DNA from: Mesorhizobium sp. M4B.F.Ca.ET.203.01.1.1
GTDB lineage: Bacteria > Pseudomonadota > Alphaproteobacteria > Rhizobiales > Rhizobiaceae
Length of the DNA stretch: 64,000 bases
NCBI RefSeq assembly: GCF_004791025.1
Contig: NZ_SRUO01000020.1
Span: forward strand, 54,396-118,395
Direction: 5' to 3'
The position numbers and the translations under genes are program-made. This document shows positions 26,424 through 36,762 of the stretch, piece by piece; within the stretch, counting starts at the first letter, position 1, and the number at the start of each line of letters is the position of its first letter. Under the pieces are notes generated by a model. That model searched no databases. It was not told the DNA's origin and saw nothing but the letters and a program-made list of their open reading frames with translations.

Positions 26424-26921
26424 ATGACGGAAACACGGCCGAGGACGCCGCCGACCTTCGAGCAGTTGAGGACGATGGCCGGGCAGGAAGTCGGCGTGTC
26501 GGAGTGGACGACGGTCGACCAGCATCGCATCGACCAGTTCGCCGAATGCACTGGCGACCATCAATGGATCCATGTCGACCCTGAAAGGGCAAAACGGCAG
26601 AGTCCGTTCCGCACCACGATCGCGCATGGCTATCTGACGCTGTCGATCATCGGCGCGTTGGCGCTCGACATGGGCATCGTGCCCGAAAACACCCAGGCCG
26701 CCTTCAATTACGGCTTCGACAAGGTGCGTTTCCTGGCGCCGGTCCGGGTCGGCTCGCGCATCAGGTTGCGCACGACGCTGCTGTCCATGGAGGACAGGGG
26801 CCCCGGCCAGTATCTGATGAAGGCCGCCAATACGGTCGAAATCGAAGGCGAGCAGAAGCCGGCCTTGACCGCCGAGACACTGGTTATGCTGTACGAGCGC
26901 CGCAAGCGGGCAGGGGCCTAG
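26424..26921 (+). CDS. MaoC-type (R)-specific acyl dehydratase
   Basis: The 165-residue single hot-dog domain has the hydratase-2 motif FAECTGDHQWIHVDPERA carrying the catalytic Asp and His, followed by TIAHGYLTLSIIG. Such enzymes hydrate trans-enoyl-CoA to (R)-3-hydroxyacyl-CoA, feeding polyhydroxyalkanoate or other lipid routes. The TAG stop is formed by the first bases of the adjoining inverted-repeat element. It is convergent with an MFS transporter gene. Confidence 0.88.
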   Translation: MTETRPRTPPTFEQLRTMAGQEVGVSEWTTVDQHRIDQFAECTGDHQWIHVDPERAKRQSPFRTTIAHGYLTLSIIGALALDMGIVPENTQAAFNYGFDKVRFLAPVRVGSRIRLRTTLLSMEDRGPGQYLMKAANTVEIEGEQKPALTAETLVMLYERRKRAGA

Positions 26922-27062
26922 AGCTGTTTGGAATTCTACTCTGGCGGCCATCTGATGGCGTTTTGTGCGCTTCCGGTGGTCACAGGCCCAAACGTCCGCT
27001 GCGCTCCGGTTCTCGAAGCCACCACCATATGGTTCGCCAGAGCGAATTTCGAAACAGCTCTA
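26919..27062. repeat. Intergenic inverted-repeat element, copy C
   Basis: About 144 bp with inverted ends TAGAGCTGTTTGGAATTC and GAATTTCGAAACAGCTCTA. Its core shares GTGCGCTTCCGGTGGTCACA and GCTCCGGTTCTCGAAGCCAC with copies A and B, but the ends differ. Both ends supply the TAG stop codons of the flanking convergent genes (MaoC on the plus strand, MFS on the minus strand). Confidence 0.75.
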
Positions 27063-28514
27063 GGCCTCGGCCCGCTCCTTGCTTCTCGTAGCCGCCCGCC
27101 GGCAGAACACGCCAAGGCCGAGCGCAAACAGCGCAAGCGCCATCGCGAACCGGAACGTGACCTGCATTCCGAGCAGGGTTGCCGATGGGGTCGCTGAATC
27201 TGCTCCAGCAGATGCCGCGGCGAATATGGCGCCCATCAGCGATGCGCCGGTGATCAGGCCGAGATTGCGCGACAGGTTGACGAGGCCGGAGACGACGCCG
27301 CGCTGGTCGGCGGTCGCGGCCCCCATCACCGCGGCGTTATTCGCGGTCTGGAACAGGGCGTAGCCGCCGCTCAGCGCCAGGACCGGGACGACGTAGCCGG
27401 GAATGCCGAACGCGATCCGGATCGACGAGAGGGCAAACGTGCCGAGAACGAGCGAGGCCAGGCCGGCTATCATCGTCGGCTGGGCACCGAAGCGGTCGAC
27501 CAGCCGCCCCGCCGGCACCGCAGCCAGCGTCGCGACCAACGGTGCCGTGGACATTACCAGCCCGACGGTGGCGGGGTCGAGGCCCAGCGCTCTGGAGAGG
27601 TAGAACGGCGCGACCACCAACTGGCCCATCACCACGGTCGAGACGACGACGCTCATGGCGAGGCTTGCGGTCAGCATGCGGTCGCCGAATGCAGCCAGGC
27701 GGACGAGCGGCGTTTCGACCTTCAATTCCGTCACGATGAACAAGGCGACGCCAAGGGCGGCAACGACAAGCAGGGCGAGATTGAGCAGACCAACGCTGCC
27801 CTTGCCCAGTGTCATGGCCAGCGCGTAGGCGGCCAGCGTCAGGCCGAGCAGAACCGTCCCGAGCGTATCGAAAGCGCTTCGTCCCGGCCCGGACCTGCCG
27901 TCCTTGGGCAGCGCGCGCCAGGCAAGCGCGAAAGCCAGCATGCCGAGCGGCACATTGACCAGGAACATCGCCCGCCAGCCGGCGCCGGCGATCAGCAGTC
28001 CGCCGAGCGAGGGGCCAAGCATGGTGCCGATCGACGACATGGCGCCGAGCAGGCCCATGGCGCTGCCGGTCCTGGCCTTAGGGACGGTGCCGGCGACGAA
28101 GGCCAGCGTCAGCGCCATCATCACGGCCGCGCCAAGGCCTTGCGCGGCCCGCGCCGCGATCAACAGCCCAAGCGTCGGCGCCAGCGCGCAGAGCGCCGAG
28201 GCGATCGTGAACAGGGCGATGCCGGCGAGCAGGAGCGGACGGCGGCCGACAATGTCGGCCAGCCGCCCGGCGCTGACGATCATGGTGGTGATGGCAAGCA
28301 GATAGGCCAGCACCACCCATTGCACGGACTGGAACGAGGCGCCGAACGCCTGCATCAGCGATGGCAGGCCGACGCTGGCGATGCTGGTGCCGAGAGAGGA
28401 CAACAGCGTGGCAAGCGACAGGCTGGCCAGCGCCCAGCGAACGGACCGCGTGGGCGTCGCAGCGCCGTCAATCCAATTGCTTTCGGTTCCAACTTTTTCC
28501 GCGACGTTCGCCAT
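27060..28514 (-). CDS. MFS drug-efflux transporter (DHA2-like)
   Basis: The 484-residue protein has about 14 predicted membrane segments. The MFS signature between helices 2 and 3 is visible as AGRLADIVGRRPLLLAG, and a motif C-like GAMSSIGTMLGPSLGGLLI follows in helix 5. This places it with proton-coupled drug exporters of the DHA2/EmrB type. The ATG at 28514 has AAAGGAGC just upstream; an in-frame ATG at 28592 lacks this. It is divergent from a LysR regulator that likely controls it. The substrate is unknown. Confidence 0.9.
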   Translation of the reverse strand: MANVAEKVGTESNWIDGAATPTRSVRWALASLSLATLLSSLGTSIASVGLPSLMQAFGASFQSVQWVVLAYLLAITTMIVSAGRLADIVGRRPLLLAGIALFTIASALCALAPTLGLLIAARAAQGLGAAVMMALTLAFVAGTVPKARTGSAMGLLGAMSSIGTMLGPSLGGLLIAGAGWRAMFLVNVPLGMLAFALAWRALPKDGRSGPGRSAFDTLGTVLLGLTLAAYALAMTLGKGSVGLLNLALLVVAALGVALFIVTELKVETPLVRLAAFGDRMLTASLAMSVVVSTVVMGQLVVAPFYLSRALGLDPATVGLVMSTAPLVATLAAVPAGRLVDRFGAQPTMIAGLASLVLGTFALSSIRIAFGIPGYVVPVLALSGGYALFQTANNAAVMGAATADQRGVVSGLVNLSRNLGLITGASLMGAIFAAASAGADSATPSATLLGMQVTFRFAMALALFALGLGVFCRRAATRSKERAEA

Positions 28515-28628
28515 GGCTTGCTCCTTTGCTTCGGCCTGGTCGTACGCCCCTCGCTGACATGGCGAAAGACGCAGCATTTGCATCTTATTCATGCATGCGA
28601 CGCCATATATCCGTGCTATGATCCGGCG

Positions 28629-29522
28629 ATGCCGTCACCCGATCTCAACCTGCTGGCCGCCCTGGATGTCCTGCTCAACGAAGGCAGCGTGGCGCGCGCC
28701 GCGCAAAGGCTGCGCCTCAGCCCGTCGGCGATGAGCCGCACGCTGGCGCGCCTGCGCGAGGCGACGGGCGATCCGCTGCTGGTCCGCGCCGGCCGGGGCC
28801 TTGTGCCGACGCCGCGCGCGCAGGAATTGCGGCTGCAGGTGGGCCGCGTGGTCGAAGACGGGGAAGCGTTGCTGCGCCCGGCCGGGCTGCTCGACCTGCA
28901 AGGCCTCGACCGGACGTTTACGCTGCGCACCAACGAAAGCTTCGTCGAGGAGTTCGGGCCGCGGCTTGTCGCCCGCGCCGGAGCGGAGGCTGCCAATGTG
29001 CGGCTGCGCTTCGCGCCGAAGTCCGACAAGGACGTAGCGTCGCTGCGCGACGCGACCATCGATCTGGAGATCGGCGTAGCCGGCGAGACCGGACCCGAGG
29101 TCCGCATTCAGACGCTCTTTCGCGACCGTTTCGTCGGTGCGGCGCGGTCCGGCCATCCGCTAAGCCTGGGCCCCGTCACGCCGGCGCGCTTCGCGGCCGG
29201 GCGCCACATCAGCGTTTCCCGGCGCGGCCGCGAGAGAGGGCCGATTGACCAGGCCCTGGAACAGCTCGGACTGCGCCGGACTGTGGTGTGCATGGTGTCC
29301 AGCTTCTCGGCGACCCTCGCCATGGCCCGCGCGTCCGACCTGATCGCCAGCGTGCCCGAGCGGCATACGGAAGGCGCGCGCGCCGGCATGTTCAGCTTTC
29401 CCCTGCCGGTCGCGACAGCGGAGGTGACGATCTCCATGCTCTGGCATCCGCGCCTCGACGCCGATCCGGCGCAACGCTGGCTGCGCGATTGCGTGCGCGC
29501 GGTCTGCGCCGCTTCCGGCTGA
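28629..29522 (+). CDS. LysR-family transcriptional regulator
   Basis: The 297-residue protein starts PDLNLLAALDVLLNEGSVARAAQRLRLSPSAMSRTLARLRE, a typical LysR winged helix-turn-helix, followed by a substrate-binding effector domain (about 90-297). The divergent MFS gene 114 bp away is the probable target. The ATG at 28629 places the HTH at the usual distance from the N-terminus. Confidence 0.9.
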   Translation: MPSPDLNLLAALDVLLNEGSVARAAQRLRLSPSAMSRTLARLREATGDPLLVRAGRGLVPTPRAQELRLQVGRVVEDGEALLRPAGLLDLQGLDRTFTLRTNESFVEEFGPRLVARAGAEAANVRLRFAPKSDKDVASLRDATIDLEIGVAGETGPEVRIQTLFRDRFVGAARSGHPLSLGPVTPARFAAGRHISVSRRGRERGPIDQALEQLGLRRTVVCMVSSFSATLAMARASDLIASVPERHTEGARAGMFSFPLPVATAEVTISMLWHPRLDADPAQRWLRDCVRAVCAASG

Positions 29523-29528
29523 GCGGAA

Positions 29529-30947
29529 TTACGCTGACATCGCCGCTTCGAGCGCCGTGAAGATGCGTTCGTCAGCCGACTGGGCGACATTGAAGCGCAG
29601 GAAGCGGCTGGCTGTTCCGGACAGGCTGAACGCATTGCCGGGTGCCAGCACCACACTGTCGGCCAGTGCGCGGCGAGCGACCTCCGCCGCATCCAGGCCC
29701 TCCGGCAGGCTGCACCACAGGAACAGGCCGGCCGGCTGCTCGATCCACGGCGTGATGCCGATCGGCTTCAGGCGGGCACTCGTTTCGGCCATGGCGCGCG
29801 CAAGCCGGATGCGCAACGCCTCGACATGCTTGCGGTAGCTGCCGTCCTTCAGCAGGGTCAGCACCAGTTCGGCCGCCAGCCTGCCGCCGCCGAAGGTCGT
29901 GGCGATCTTGAGGTCGATGAGCTGCTCGATCCAGTCGCGGGGCGCCGCGATGAAGCCGCAGCGCACCGAGGCCGACAGCGTCTTGGAGAAGCTGCCGATC
30001 TGGACGACGCGGTTGAGGCCATCGAACGCCGCCAGGCGAGGGGCCGGGCTGTGCTCGAAATCGGCGAAGATGTCGTCCTCGACGATGGTGAGGTCCGCCT
30101 GGTCGGAGAGCTTGAGCAGCCGGTGGGCGGTGACCGGCGACAGGATCGCGCCGGTCGGATTGTGGATGCCGGAGTTGGTGATGTAGAGGCGCGGCCGGTG
30201 CTCGGCCAGCGCCGCGGCGAACAGGTCGATGTCCGGCCCAGATGGCGTGTAGGGCACGCTGACCACCTTGGCGCGGTGGGCGCGCAGAAGCGCGTGAAAA
30301 TTGAAATAGCAGGGGTCGTCGACCAGAACGGTATCGCCGGGCTCGATCAGGAAGCGGCACAGGAGATCGATGGCCTGGGTGCCCGATTCCGTCAGCATGA
30401 TCTGTTCGGGCGCGGCTTCGATCCCATGCCCTGCCATGCGCCGCGCCAGCAACTGTCGCAGCGGCGGCAGGCCGAGCGGCGTGCCGTAATCGGCAAGCGC
30501 GACATCATCGGCGCGCGCCGCCGTGCGCAGCGCCCGGCGCAGGGCGGCTTGCGGCATCCATGCGGCCGGCAGCCAGCCGCAGCCGGGTTTCAGCACCTCG
30601 TCGCCGGCTTCCAGCGACTGGCGCGAGACCCAGAGCGGATCGACCTCGCGGTCGAGACGGGGGCCGATCTCGGCCAGCGACAAAGGCGCCAGCTGGCCGG
30701 CGGCGTAGAAGCCCGAGCCAGGGCGCGAGCGGATGGTGCCTTCCGCGGCGAGCCGATCATAGGCCTCGACGACGGTGGATTTCGAAACCCGCATGGATTT
30801 GGCGAGGGCGCGGATCGAGGGCAGCCGCGCCCCCGGCGTCAGGCTGCGGGCAGCGATCCGCTGGCGGATGGTCGCCATGACAGTTTCGACAAGCGTGGTG
30901 GCGGCAAAAGTGCGCGCTGCGTCGGCTTCCAGAGCGAGTTCGGTCAT
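29529..30947 (-). CDS. MocR-type regulator (GntR HTH fused to aminotransferase fold)
   Basis: The 472-residue protein joins an N-terminal GntR winged helix (LPSIRALAKSMRVSKSTVVEAYDRLAAEG, about 40-75) to a class I/II aminotransferase-like domain. The PLP lysine is in GSFSKTLSASVRCGF and FLIEPGDTVLVDDPCYFNF is family typical. MocR proteins sense PLP-linked amines or amino acids and control neighbouring genes. The divergent EamA transporter gene, about 100 bp away, is the likely target. The aminotransferase domain probably acts as sensor, not enzyme. Confidence 0.9.
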   Translation of the reverse strand: MTELALEADAARTFAATTLVETVMATIRQRIAARSLTPGARLPSIRALAKSMRVSKSTVVEAYDRLAAEGTIRSRPGSGFYAAGQLAPLSLAEIGPRLDREVDPLWVSRQSLEAGDEVLKPGCGWLPAAWMPQAALRRALRTAARADDVALADYGTPLGLPPLRQLLARRMAGHGIEAAPEQIMLTESGTQAIDLLCRFLIEPGDTVLVDDPCYFNFHALLRAHRAKVVSVPYTPSGPDIDLFAAALAEHRPRLYITNSGIHNPTGAILSPVTAHRLLKLSDQADLTIVEDDIFADFEHSPAPRLAAFDGLNRVVQIGSFSKTLSASVRCGFIAAPRDWIEQLIDLKIATTFGGGRLAAELVLTLLKDGSYRKHVEALRIRLARAMAETSARLKPIGITPWIEQPAGLFLWCSLPEGLDAAEVARRALADSVVLAPGNAFSLSGTASRFLRFNVAQSADERIFTALEAAMSA

Positions 30948-31053
30948 CTGTATTGCTCAATTGACCATTACAGTTTTGCCGAATTGTACCGCATTGTCTC
31001 TGGCTGCACCATAGGGGTCTGCGCGATACAGGGCGAAAGAAATGGAGCCTGGA

Positions 31054-31947
31054 ATGGACAAGACCGCGAGCGGCTGGGTGAACGGATTCGTCGGGGTGTT
31101 GATCTTCAGCGGCTCGCTGCCGGCGACGCGCGTGGCGGTGGCGGATTTCGATCCGACCTTCCTGACTTCGGCCCGCGCGGCGATTGCCGGACTGCTCGGC
31201 CTGGCGATGCTCATCCTGTTCCGGCAGAAACGGCCGGAGCGCGGGGATCTGCTGTCGCTGGCGATCGTTGCGCTGGGCGTGGTCGTCGGCTTCCCCTTGC
31301 TGACGGCGCTGGCGCTCAAGCACGTCACCTCGGCCCATTCCATCATCTTCGTCGGTCTGCTGCCGCTGGCGACGGCGATCTTCGGCGTGCTGCGTGGCGG
31401 CGAGCGTCCACGCCCGGCCTTCTGGCTGTTCTCCTGCCTCGGCAGTGCGCTCGTCGCGGGCTTTGCCCTGATGCAAGGCGGGACGGCGTCACCAATTGGC
31501 GACGGCCTGATGCTGGCCGCCATTATCGTCTGTGGACTGGGTTATGCGGAAGGGGCCGCGCTGTCGCGCCGGCTCGGCGGTTGGCAGGTGATCTGCTGGG
31601 CGCTGGCGATCTCGCTGCCGATCATGCTGGTGCTGACCTTTGCAACGCTGCCCCCGTCCTTCGTCGGCATCGGCTCCGGCGCCTGGGCCGGCCTCGCCTA
31701 TGTCTCGCTGTTCAGCATGCTGATCGGCTTCGTGTTCTGGTATCGCGGCCTGGCCCAAGGCGGCATCGCCGCCGTCGGCCAGCTGCAGCTTTTGCAGCCC
31801 TTCTTCGGCCTGGCGCTGGCGGCGAGCCTGCTGCACGAGCAGGTCAGCCCGCTGATGATCGCCGTCACCGTCGCCGTGGTGCTTTGCGTCGTCGGCGCCA
31901 AGAGATTCGCCAAGCAGGAGTTGCCGAGACCCGCGGCTTCGGCGTGA
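31054..31947 (+). CDS. EamA/DMT-family transporter
   Basis: About 297 residues with ten predicted membrane helices in two EamA repeats: first half GFVGVLIFSGSLPATRVAV to FALMQGG, second half starting DGLMLAAIIVCGLGYAEGAALSR. Such permeases export amino acids or metabolites. The ATG at 31054 has GGAG six bases upstream; an ATG four codons earlier (31042) is the alternative. It is divergent from the MocR regulator. Confidence 0.88.
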   Translation: MDKTASGWVNGFVGVLIFSGSLPATRVAVADFDPTFLTSARAAIAGLLGLAMLILFRQKRPERGDLLSLAIVALGVVVGFPLLTALALKHVTSAHSIIFVGLLPLATAIFGVLRGGERPRPAFWLFSCLGSALVAGFALMQGGTASPIGDGLMLAAIIVCGLGYAEGAALSRRLGGWQVICWALAISLPIMLVLTFATLPPSFVGIGSGAWAGLAYVSLFSMLIGFVFWYRGLAQGGIAAVGQLQLLQPFFGLALAASLLHEQVSPLMIAVTVAVVLCVVGAKRFAKQELPRPAASA

Positions 31948-31962
31948 CGCCGGCATCCGCTC

Positions 31963-33003
<1,041 letters not shown>

Positions 33004-33038
33004 CGGCAACTCCTCATGCTCTACCCGGAATTGTGCGG

Positions 33039-33689
33039 CTACTCCGCGTCTACCTGATTCTCCGGCGCCGCCTTGCGGAAAGCCGGCAGCGCCATGCAGG
33101 CGGCGTGGATGCGCGAGATCACCGGATAGGGCGCCATGTCGACGCCGAAACGGGCGTTGTTGGTGACCTGGGCGGCGAGACAGATGTCGGCAAGGCCGGG
33201 CGTGTCTCCGTGACAGAAGGTGCCGGTCTCGGGCGATGAAGCGAGAATCGTCTCAAGCGGCTGGAACCCTTCGTTCACCCAGTGCCGGAACCAGTTGACG
33301 ACATCCTGGTCGCTGGCGCCGAACAGCGTGCGGAGCGAGGTGAGCACGCGCAGATTGTTCACCGGATGGATGTCGCAGGCGATCATCTGCGCCAGCATCC
33401 TGACGCGCGCCCGGCCGAGCGCGTCCTTCGGCAGAAGCGGCGGCTCGGGCACGGTCTCGTCGAGATATTCGATGATCGCCAGCGACTGCGTCAAAAGCCG
33501 GCCGTCGCCGAGAACCAGCGCCGGCACCAGCCCTTGCGGATTGACCGCGCGGTAGGCGGCTTCGAGGTGCTCGCCATGGCGCAGATGATGCGGCACGTAG
33601 TCGTAGCTGAGGCCCTTCATCTCCAGCGCGATGCGCACCCGGTAGGAGGTGGAGGAGCGGTAGTAATTGTGGAGGATCAGGTCGCTCAT
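33039..33689 (-). CDS. maiA: Maleylacetoacetate/maleylpyruvate isomerase (zeta GST)
   Basis: The 216-residue glutathione S-transferase fold protein has N-terminal YYRSSTSYRVRIALEMKGL and NPQGLVPALVLGDG. It matches zeta-class isomerases that convert maleylacetoacetate or maleylpyruvate to the fumaryl form using glutathione. The usual SSCSYRVRIAL motif has Thr in place of Cys. The FAH-fold hydrolase gene is immediately upstream, four bases away, so the pair forms an isomerase-hydrolase module for tyrosine or gentisate breakdown. No ring-cleaving dioxygenase is in this window. Confidence 0.85.
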   Translation of the reverse strand: MSDLILHNYYRSSTSYRVRIALEMKGLSYDYVPHHLRHGEHLEAAYRAVNPQGLVPALVLGDGRLLTQSLAIIEYLDETVPEPPLLPKDALGRARVRMLAQMIACDIHPVNNLRVLTSLRTLFGASDQDVVNWFRHWVNEGFQPLETILASSPETGTFCHGDTPGLADICLAAQVTNNARFGVDMAPYPVISRIHAACMALPAFRKAAPENQVDAE

Positions 33690-33693
33690 CGCA

Positions 33694-34392
33694 TCACGCT
33701 GCCGGCTGGCCGATGGTGATTTCGATGGCGCCGATGCCGTCGACGCCGCCGGTCATCGTTTCGCCCGGCCCGACCGCGCCGACGCCGGCTGGCGTGCCGG
33801 TGAAGATCAGGTCGCCCGGTTCCACTTCGACCGCCTCGCTGCAGATCGAGACGATGTCTGCGAGCGGCCAGATCAGCTCGGCAAGGTCGGCATCCTGCCG
33901 GACCTTGCCGTCGACGGCGAGCCAGATGCGGCCCTTCGCGGGGTGGCCGGACTTCTGCGCCGGGACCAGCGCGCCGCACGGGGCGGAACGGTCGAAGGCC
34001 TTCGACCAGTCCCAGGGCCGCGCCGCCTTCTTGGCCTGGTCCTGCAGGTCGCGCCGGGTGAGGTCGATGCCGACGGCATAGCCCCAGACATGAGCAAGCG
34101 CCTCGTCGCGGGGAATGCGGAAGCCCGCCTTGCCGATCGCCGCGACCAGCTCGATCTCGTGATGCAGGTTCGCGGTCAGTGGCGGGTAGGGGATGGTGGC
34201 GCCGCTGTCGACCACCGCGTCGGCCGGCTTGGTGAAGAAGAAGGGCGGATCGCGCTCGTCATTGCCGAGTTCCCTTGCATGCGCCGCATAGTTGCGCCCG
34301 ACGCAGAAGATGCGGCGCACCGCGAAGCGTTCGTGCGAGCCCGCGACGGCAACGGACGGGGTCGCGGGCAAAGGAAGGACGAATTCCGTCAT
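33694..34392 (-). CDS. Fumarylacetoacetate/fumarylpyruvate hydrolase family protein
   Basis: The 232-residue FAH-fold hydrolase has the metal-binding pattern HHEIELVAAIG (Glu pair), GYAVGIDLTRRDLQ and EPGDLIFTGTPAGVG. The length and VGRNYAAHARELG start fit the short fumarylpyruvate hydrolase branch better than eukaryotic-type fumarylacetoacetase. It acts after the isomerase encoded by the next gene (maiA), cleaving the fumaryl product to fumarate plus pyruvate or acetoacetate. Confidence 0.87.
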   Translation of the reverse strand: MTEFVLPLPATPSVAVAGSHERFAVRRIFCVGRNYAAHARELGNDERDPPFFFTKPADAVVDSGATIPYPPLTANLHHEIELVAAIGKAGFRIPRDEALAHVWGYAVGIDLTRRDLQDQAKKAARPWDWSKAFDRSAPCGALVPAQKSGHPAKGRIWLAVDGKVRQDADLAELIWPLADIVSICSEAVEVEPGDLIFTGTPAGVGAVGPGETMTGGVDGIGAIEITIGQPAA

Positions 34393-34719
34393 GCGTTTCT
34401 CTCAATCGTATCTCTGGTCGGCACATTCGGCCGATTTGCGCGACCCGGCAAGGGATGCGCGATGGCAAGGCGCTGGTCATACCGGCGCTTGCCGGCTGAA
34501 TTTCAGCGGAACAAGGCCGGGCCGACGTTCAAAAAACCGTCGCGGCCAAAAGAAACAGCGCTGTGGGCCATTCGGCGGCATGTCGTTTACTTTCGTTTCC
34601 GGTTATGGCGTCACCTGGGCACTGCAATCGACGGCAAGAATGGCGATGTATTGTTTGCCAATAATCTGGCCATGGTTGCGGGATTATCCTATTCTGGGCG
34701 CAAGTGAAGCGACCTCATC
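34393..34719. other. Non-coding stretch upstream of the NarL-type regulator
   Basis: 327 bp between divergent genes. I see no supported gene. The right part (34,560-34,700) is AT-richer and probably carries the promoter of the response-regulator gene, but no clear -35/-10 pair was assigned. Confidence 0.4.
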
Positions 34720-35403
34720 ATGACCGCAGTCAACGATCGCGCCCGGTTTCTGATCATCGACGACCATCCGCTGTTCCGCGAGGCGCTGCACAGCGCCGTG
34801 CAGATGGCCTATCCGGACGTCGATACGGTCGAGGCGCGCTCGATCGCCGAGGCGCTCGACCTGCTGGCCGGCCCGAAGCCGTTCGACCTCGCGCTGCTCG
34901 ACCTCAGCATGCCCGACGTGCATGGCTTCGACGGGCTGCTGCAGCTCAGGACCCGCCATCCGCGCCTGCCTGTGGTGATCGTCTCCGGCTATGAGGAGCC
35001 GCGCATCATTTCCGAGGCGCTGTCCTACGGCGCGGCCGGCTTCATCCCGAAATCGGCGCGCAAGAGCGACCTCGCCGGCGCCATCCGCTCGGTGATGGAC
35101 GGCGCGATCTATGTGCCGGAGACCTACGAGATCCAGCCGCCCGATGCCGACAGCATCGACCGCGCCGATATGGTGCAGCGCCTGGCGCGGCTGACGCCGC
35201 AGCAACTGAGGGTGCTGCAGATGCTGCGCCAGGGCATGCTCAACAAGCAGATCGCCTATGAGCTGCAGGTCGGCGAGACTACGGTGAAGGCGCATGTCTC
35301 CGAAATCCTTCGCAAGCTCAACGTCTACAGCCGCACACAAGCGGTGATCGAGGTGTCGAAGCTGGATAATGCGGAGCTGTTTCGGGATCAGGCGGGGTTT
35401 TGA
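34720..35403 (+). CDS. NarL/FixJ-family response regulator
   Basis: The 227-residue two-component regulator has a receiver domain (1-125) with acidic pair IIDDHP, phosphoacceptor Asp in LLDLSMPD and Lys in PKSARKSD. A LuxR-type DNA-binding domain follows (about 155-215; LTPQQLRVLQMLRQGMLNKQIAYELQV). It is convergent with the hybrid kinase gene, three bases between stops, and so likely its partner. The order resembles the ErbR-type regulator near the NosP-kinase pair in Pseudomonas. Confidence 0.9.
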   Translation: MTAVNDRARFLIIDDHPLFREALHSAVQMAYPDVDTVEARSIAEALDLLAGPKPFDLALLDLSMPDVHGFDGLLQLRTRHPRLPVVIVSGYEEPRIISEALSYGAAGFIPKSARKSDLAGAIRSVMDGAIYVPETYEIQPPDADSIDRADMVQRLARLTPQQLRVLQMLRQGMLNKQIAYELQVGETTVKAHVSEILRKLNVYSRTQAVIEVSKLDNAELFRDQAGF

Positions 35404-35406
35404 AAT

Positions 35407-36750
35407 TCAAGCCAGCAGATGCGCCAGCAGCGCCCGCAGTTGCGCCGGCTTCAGCGGTTTGCGCATCAGTTCGATGCCGTCGGCGCGGGCGGCCTTGGCG
35501 ACGACGTCCGACCCGTCGGCGGTAACGATCAGCGCCGGCACCGGGCGGCCGAGATAGTCGCGGACTTCGGCGATGGTCGCGGTGCCGAGGTCGCCGCCGT
35601 CGAGATGCTGGTCGGCAATGACGATGTCTGGCACCCAGTCGGTGTCGCCAAGCATATCCAGCGCATCGTCGGTCGAGGTCGCGGCGCGCACCTGGCATTG
35701 CCAGCGCTCGAGCAGGAAGGTCATCGCCTGCAGTACGTCGGCATCGTTTTCGACCAGCAGCACCTTGGTGCCGAACAGGCCGTAGCCGCGCGGCCGCTCC
35801 AGATCGGCGGTGCTGGCGGTCGTATCGGCCGCGGCGCCGATGCCGACCGGAACGTCGATGTGGAAGATGGTGCCGCGGCCGAGCTTCGACGAGAACGTCA
35901 CCGGATGGCCAAGGGCGGCGGCCATGCGGCGCACGATGGCGAGGCCCAGTCCCAGCCCGCCGCCGGACAGCCCGGTGTCGGTGAGCGCCGTGCTGCCGCG
36001 GTGGAATTCCTCGAACACCGCCTCGCGCTGGTCGTCGGCAATGCCGCAGCCAGTGTCGGCGACATCGATGCGGATAATATCGCCGCGATGCCTGGTGCCG
36101 ACCAACACGCCGCCGGAGCGGGTGTAGCGCAGCGCGTTGGACAGGATGTTCTGCAGGATGCGGCGCAGCAGCGTGCGGTCGGAGCGCACCAGCGCGTTCA
36201 CCGGCCGGAACTTTAGCGTCAGCCCTTTCAGCTCGGCCACCGGCAGGAAGTCCGAACGCAGCGAGGAGAACAGCGCCTCCAAGCTGACATCGCCGATCTC
36301 GGGCTGCACAACGCCGGCGTCGAGCTTGGAGATGTCGAGCAGCGTGCGCAGCAGGTCCTCCATCGTCTCCAGCGAACGCTCGACCTGGCGCACCAGCTTC
36401 TTGCCTTCCTCGCTGGTCTGCACCTCGGCCAGCGCCGAGACGGAGAGGTGGGCGGCGTTCAGCGGCTGCAGCACGTCGTGGCTGGCGGCCGCCAGGAACC
36501 TGGTCTTGGAAAGGTTCGCCAGTTCGGCGGTTTCCTTGGCGGCGATCAGGTCGATGTTGGTCTGCTCGAGCCGGCGCAGGGTCGAATGCAGTTCGTCGGT
36601 GCGCGTGCGCACCCGGTTCTCCAGCGAGATCGCGGTCTGGAACAGCGAGAAGGCATTGCCCTGCTGGTCCATCGAGCGCTCGACGCGGCTGACGAGGGCG
36701 GCGTTGATCTTCTTCAGCTTTTCGAGGTCGTTGATGTCCCGGAGCGGCAT
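35407..36750 (-). CDS. Hybrid sensor histidine kinase with C-terminal receiver
   Basis: The 447-residue protein has no membrane segment, so it is cytosolic. An N-terminal coiled coil (about 8-85) is followed by a dimerisation domain with phospho-His in AAASHDVLQPLNAA. The ATPase domain has N box NILSNALRYT and glycine boxes DTGCGIADD and GGGLGLGLAI. The receiver (about 325-447) carries Asp in IADQHLDGGD. It lacks its own sensing domain. The FIST-domain gene lies 12 bases upstream, and its product is the probable sensor, as in the NosP-NahK pair. Confidence 0.9.
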   Translation of the reverse strand: MPLRDINDLEKLKKINAALVSRVERSMDQQGNAFSLFQTAISLENRVRTRTDELHSTLRRLEQTNIDLIAAKETAELANLSKTRFLAAASHDVLQPLNAAHLSVSALAEVQTSEEGKKLVRQVERSLETMEDLLRTLLDISKLDAGVVQPEIGDVSLEALFSSLRSDFLPVAELKGLTLKFRPVNALVRSDRTLLRRILQNILSNALRYTRSGGVLVGTRHRGDIIRIDVADTGCGIADDQREAVFEEFHRGSTALTDTGLSGGGLGLGLAIVRRMAAALGHPVTFSSKLGRGTIFHIDVPVGIGAAADTTASTADLERPRGYGLFGTKVLLVENDADVLQAMTFLLERWQCQVRAATSTDDALDMLGDTDWVPDIVIADQHLDGGDLGTATIAEVRDYLGRPVPALIVTADGSDVVAKAARADGIELMRKPLKPAQLRALLAHLLA

Positions 36751-36762
36751 GGGCGGCCCGCG

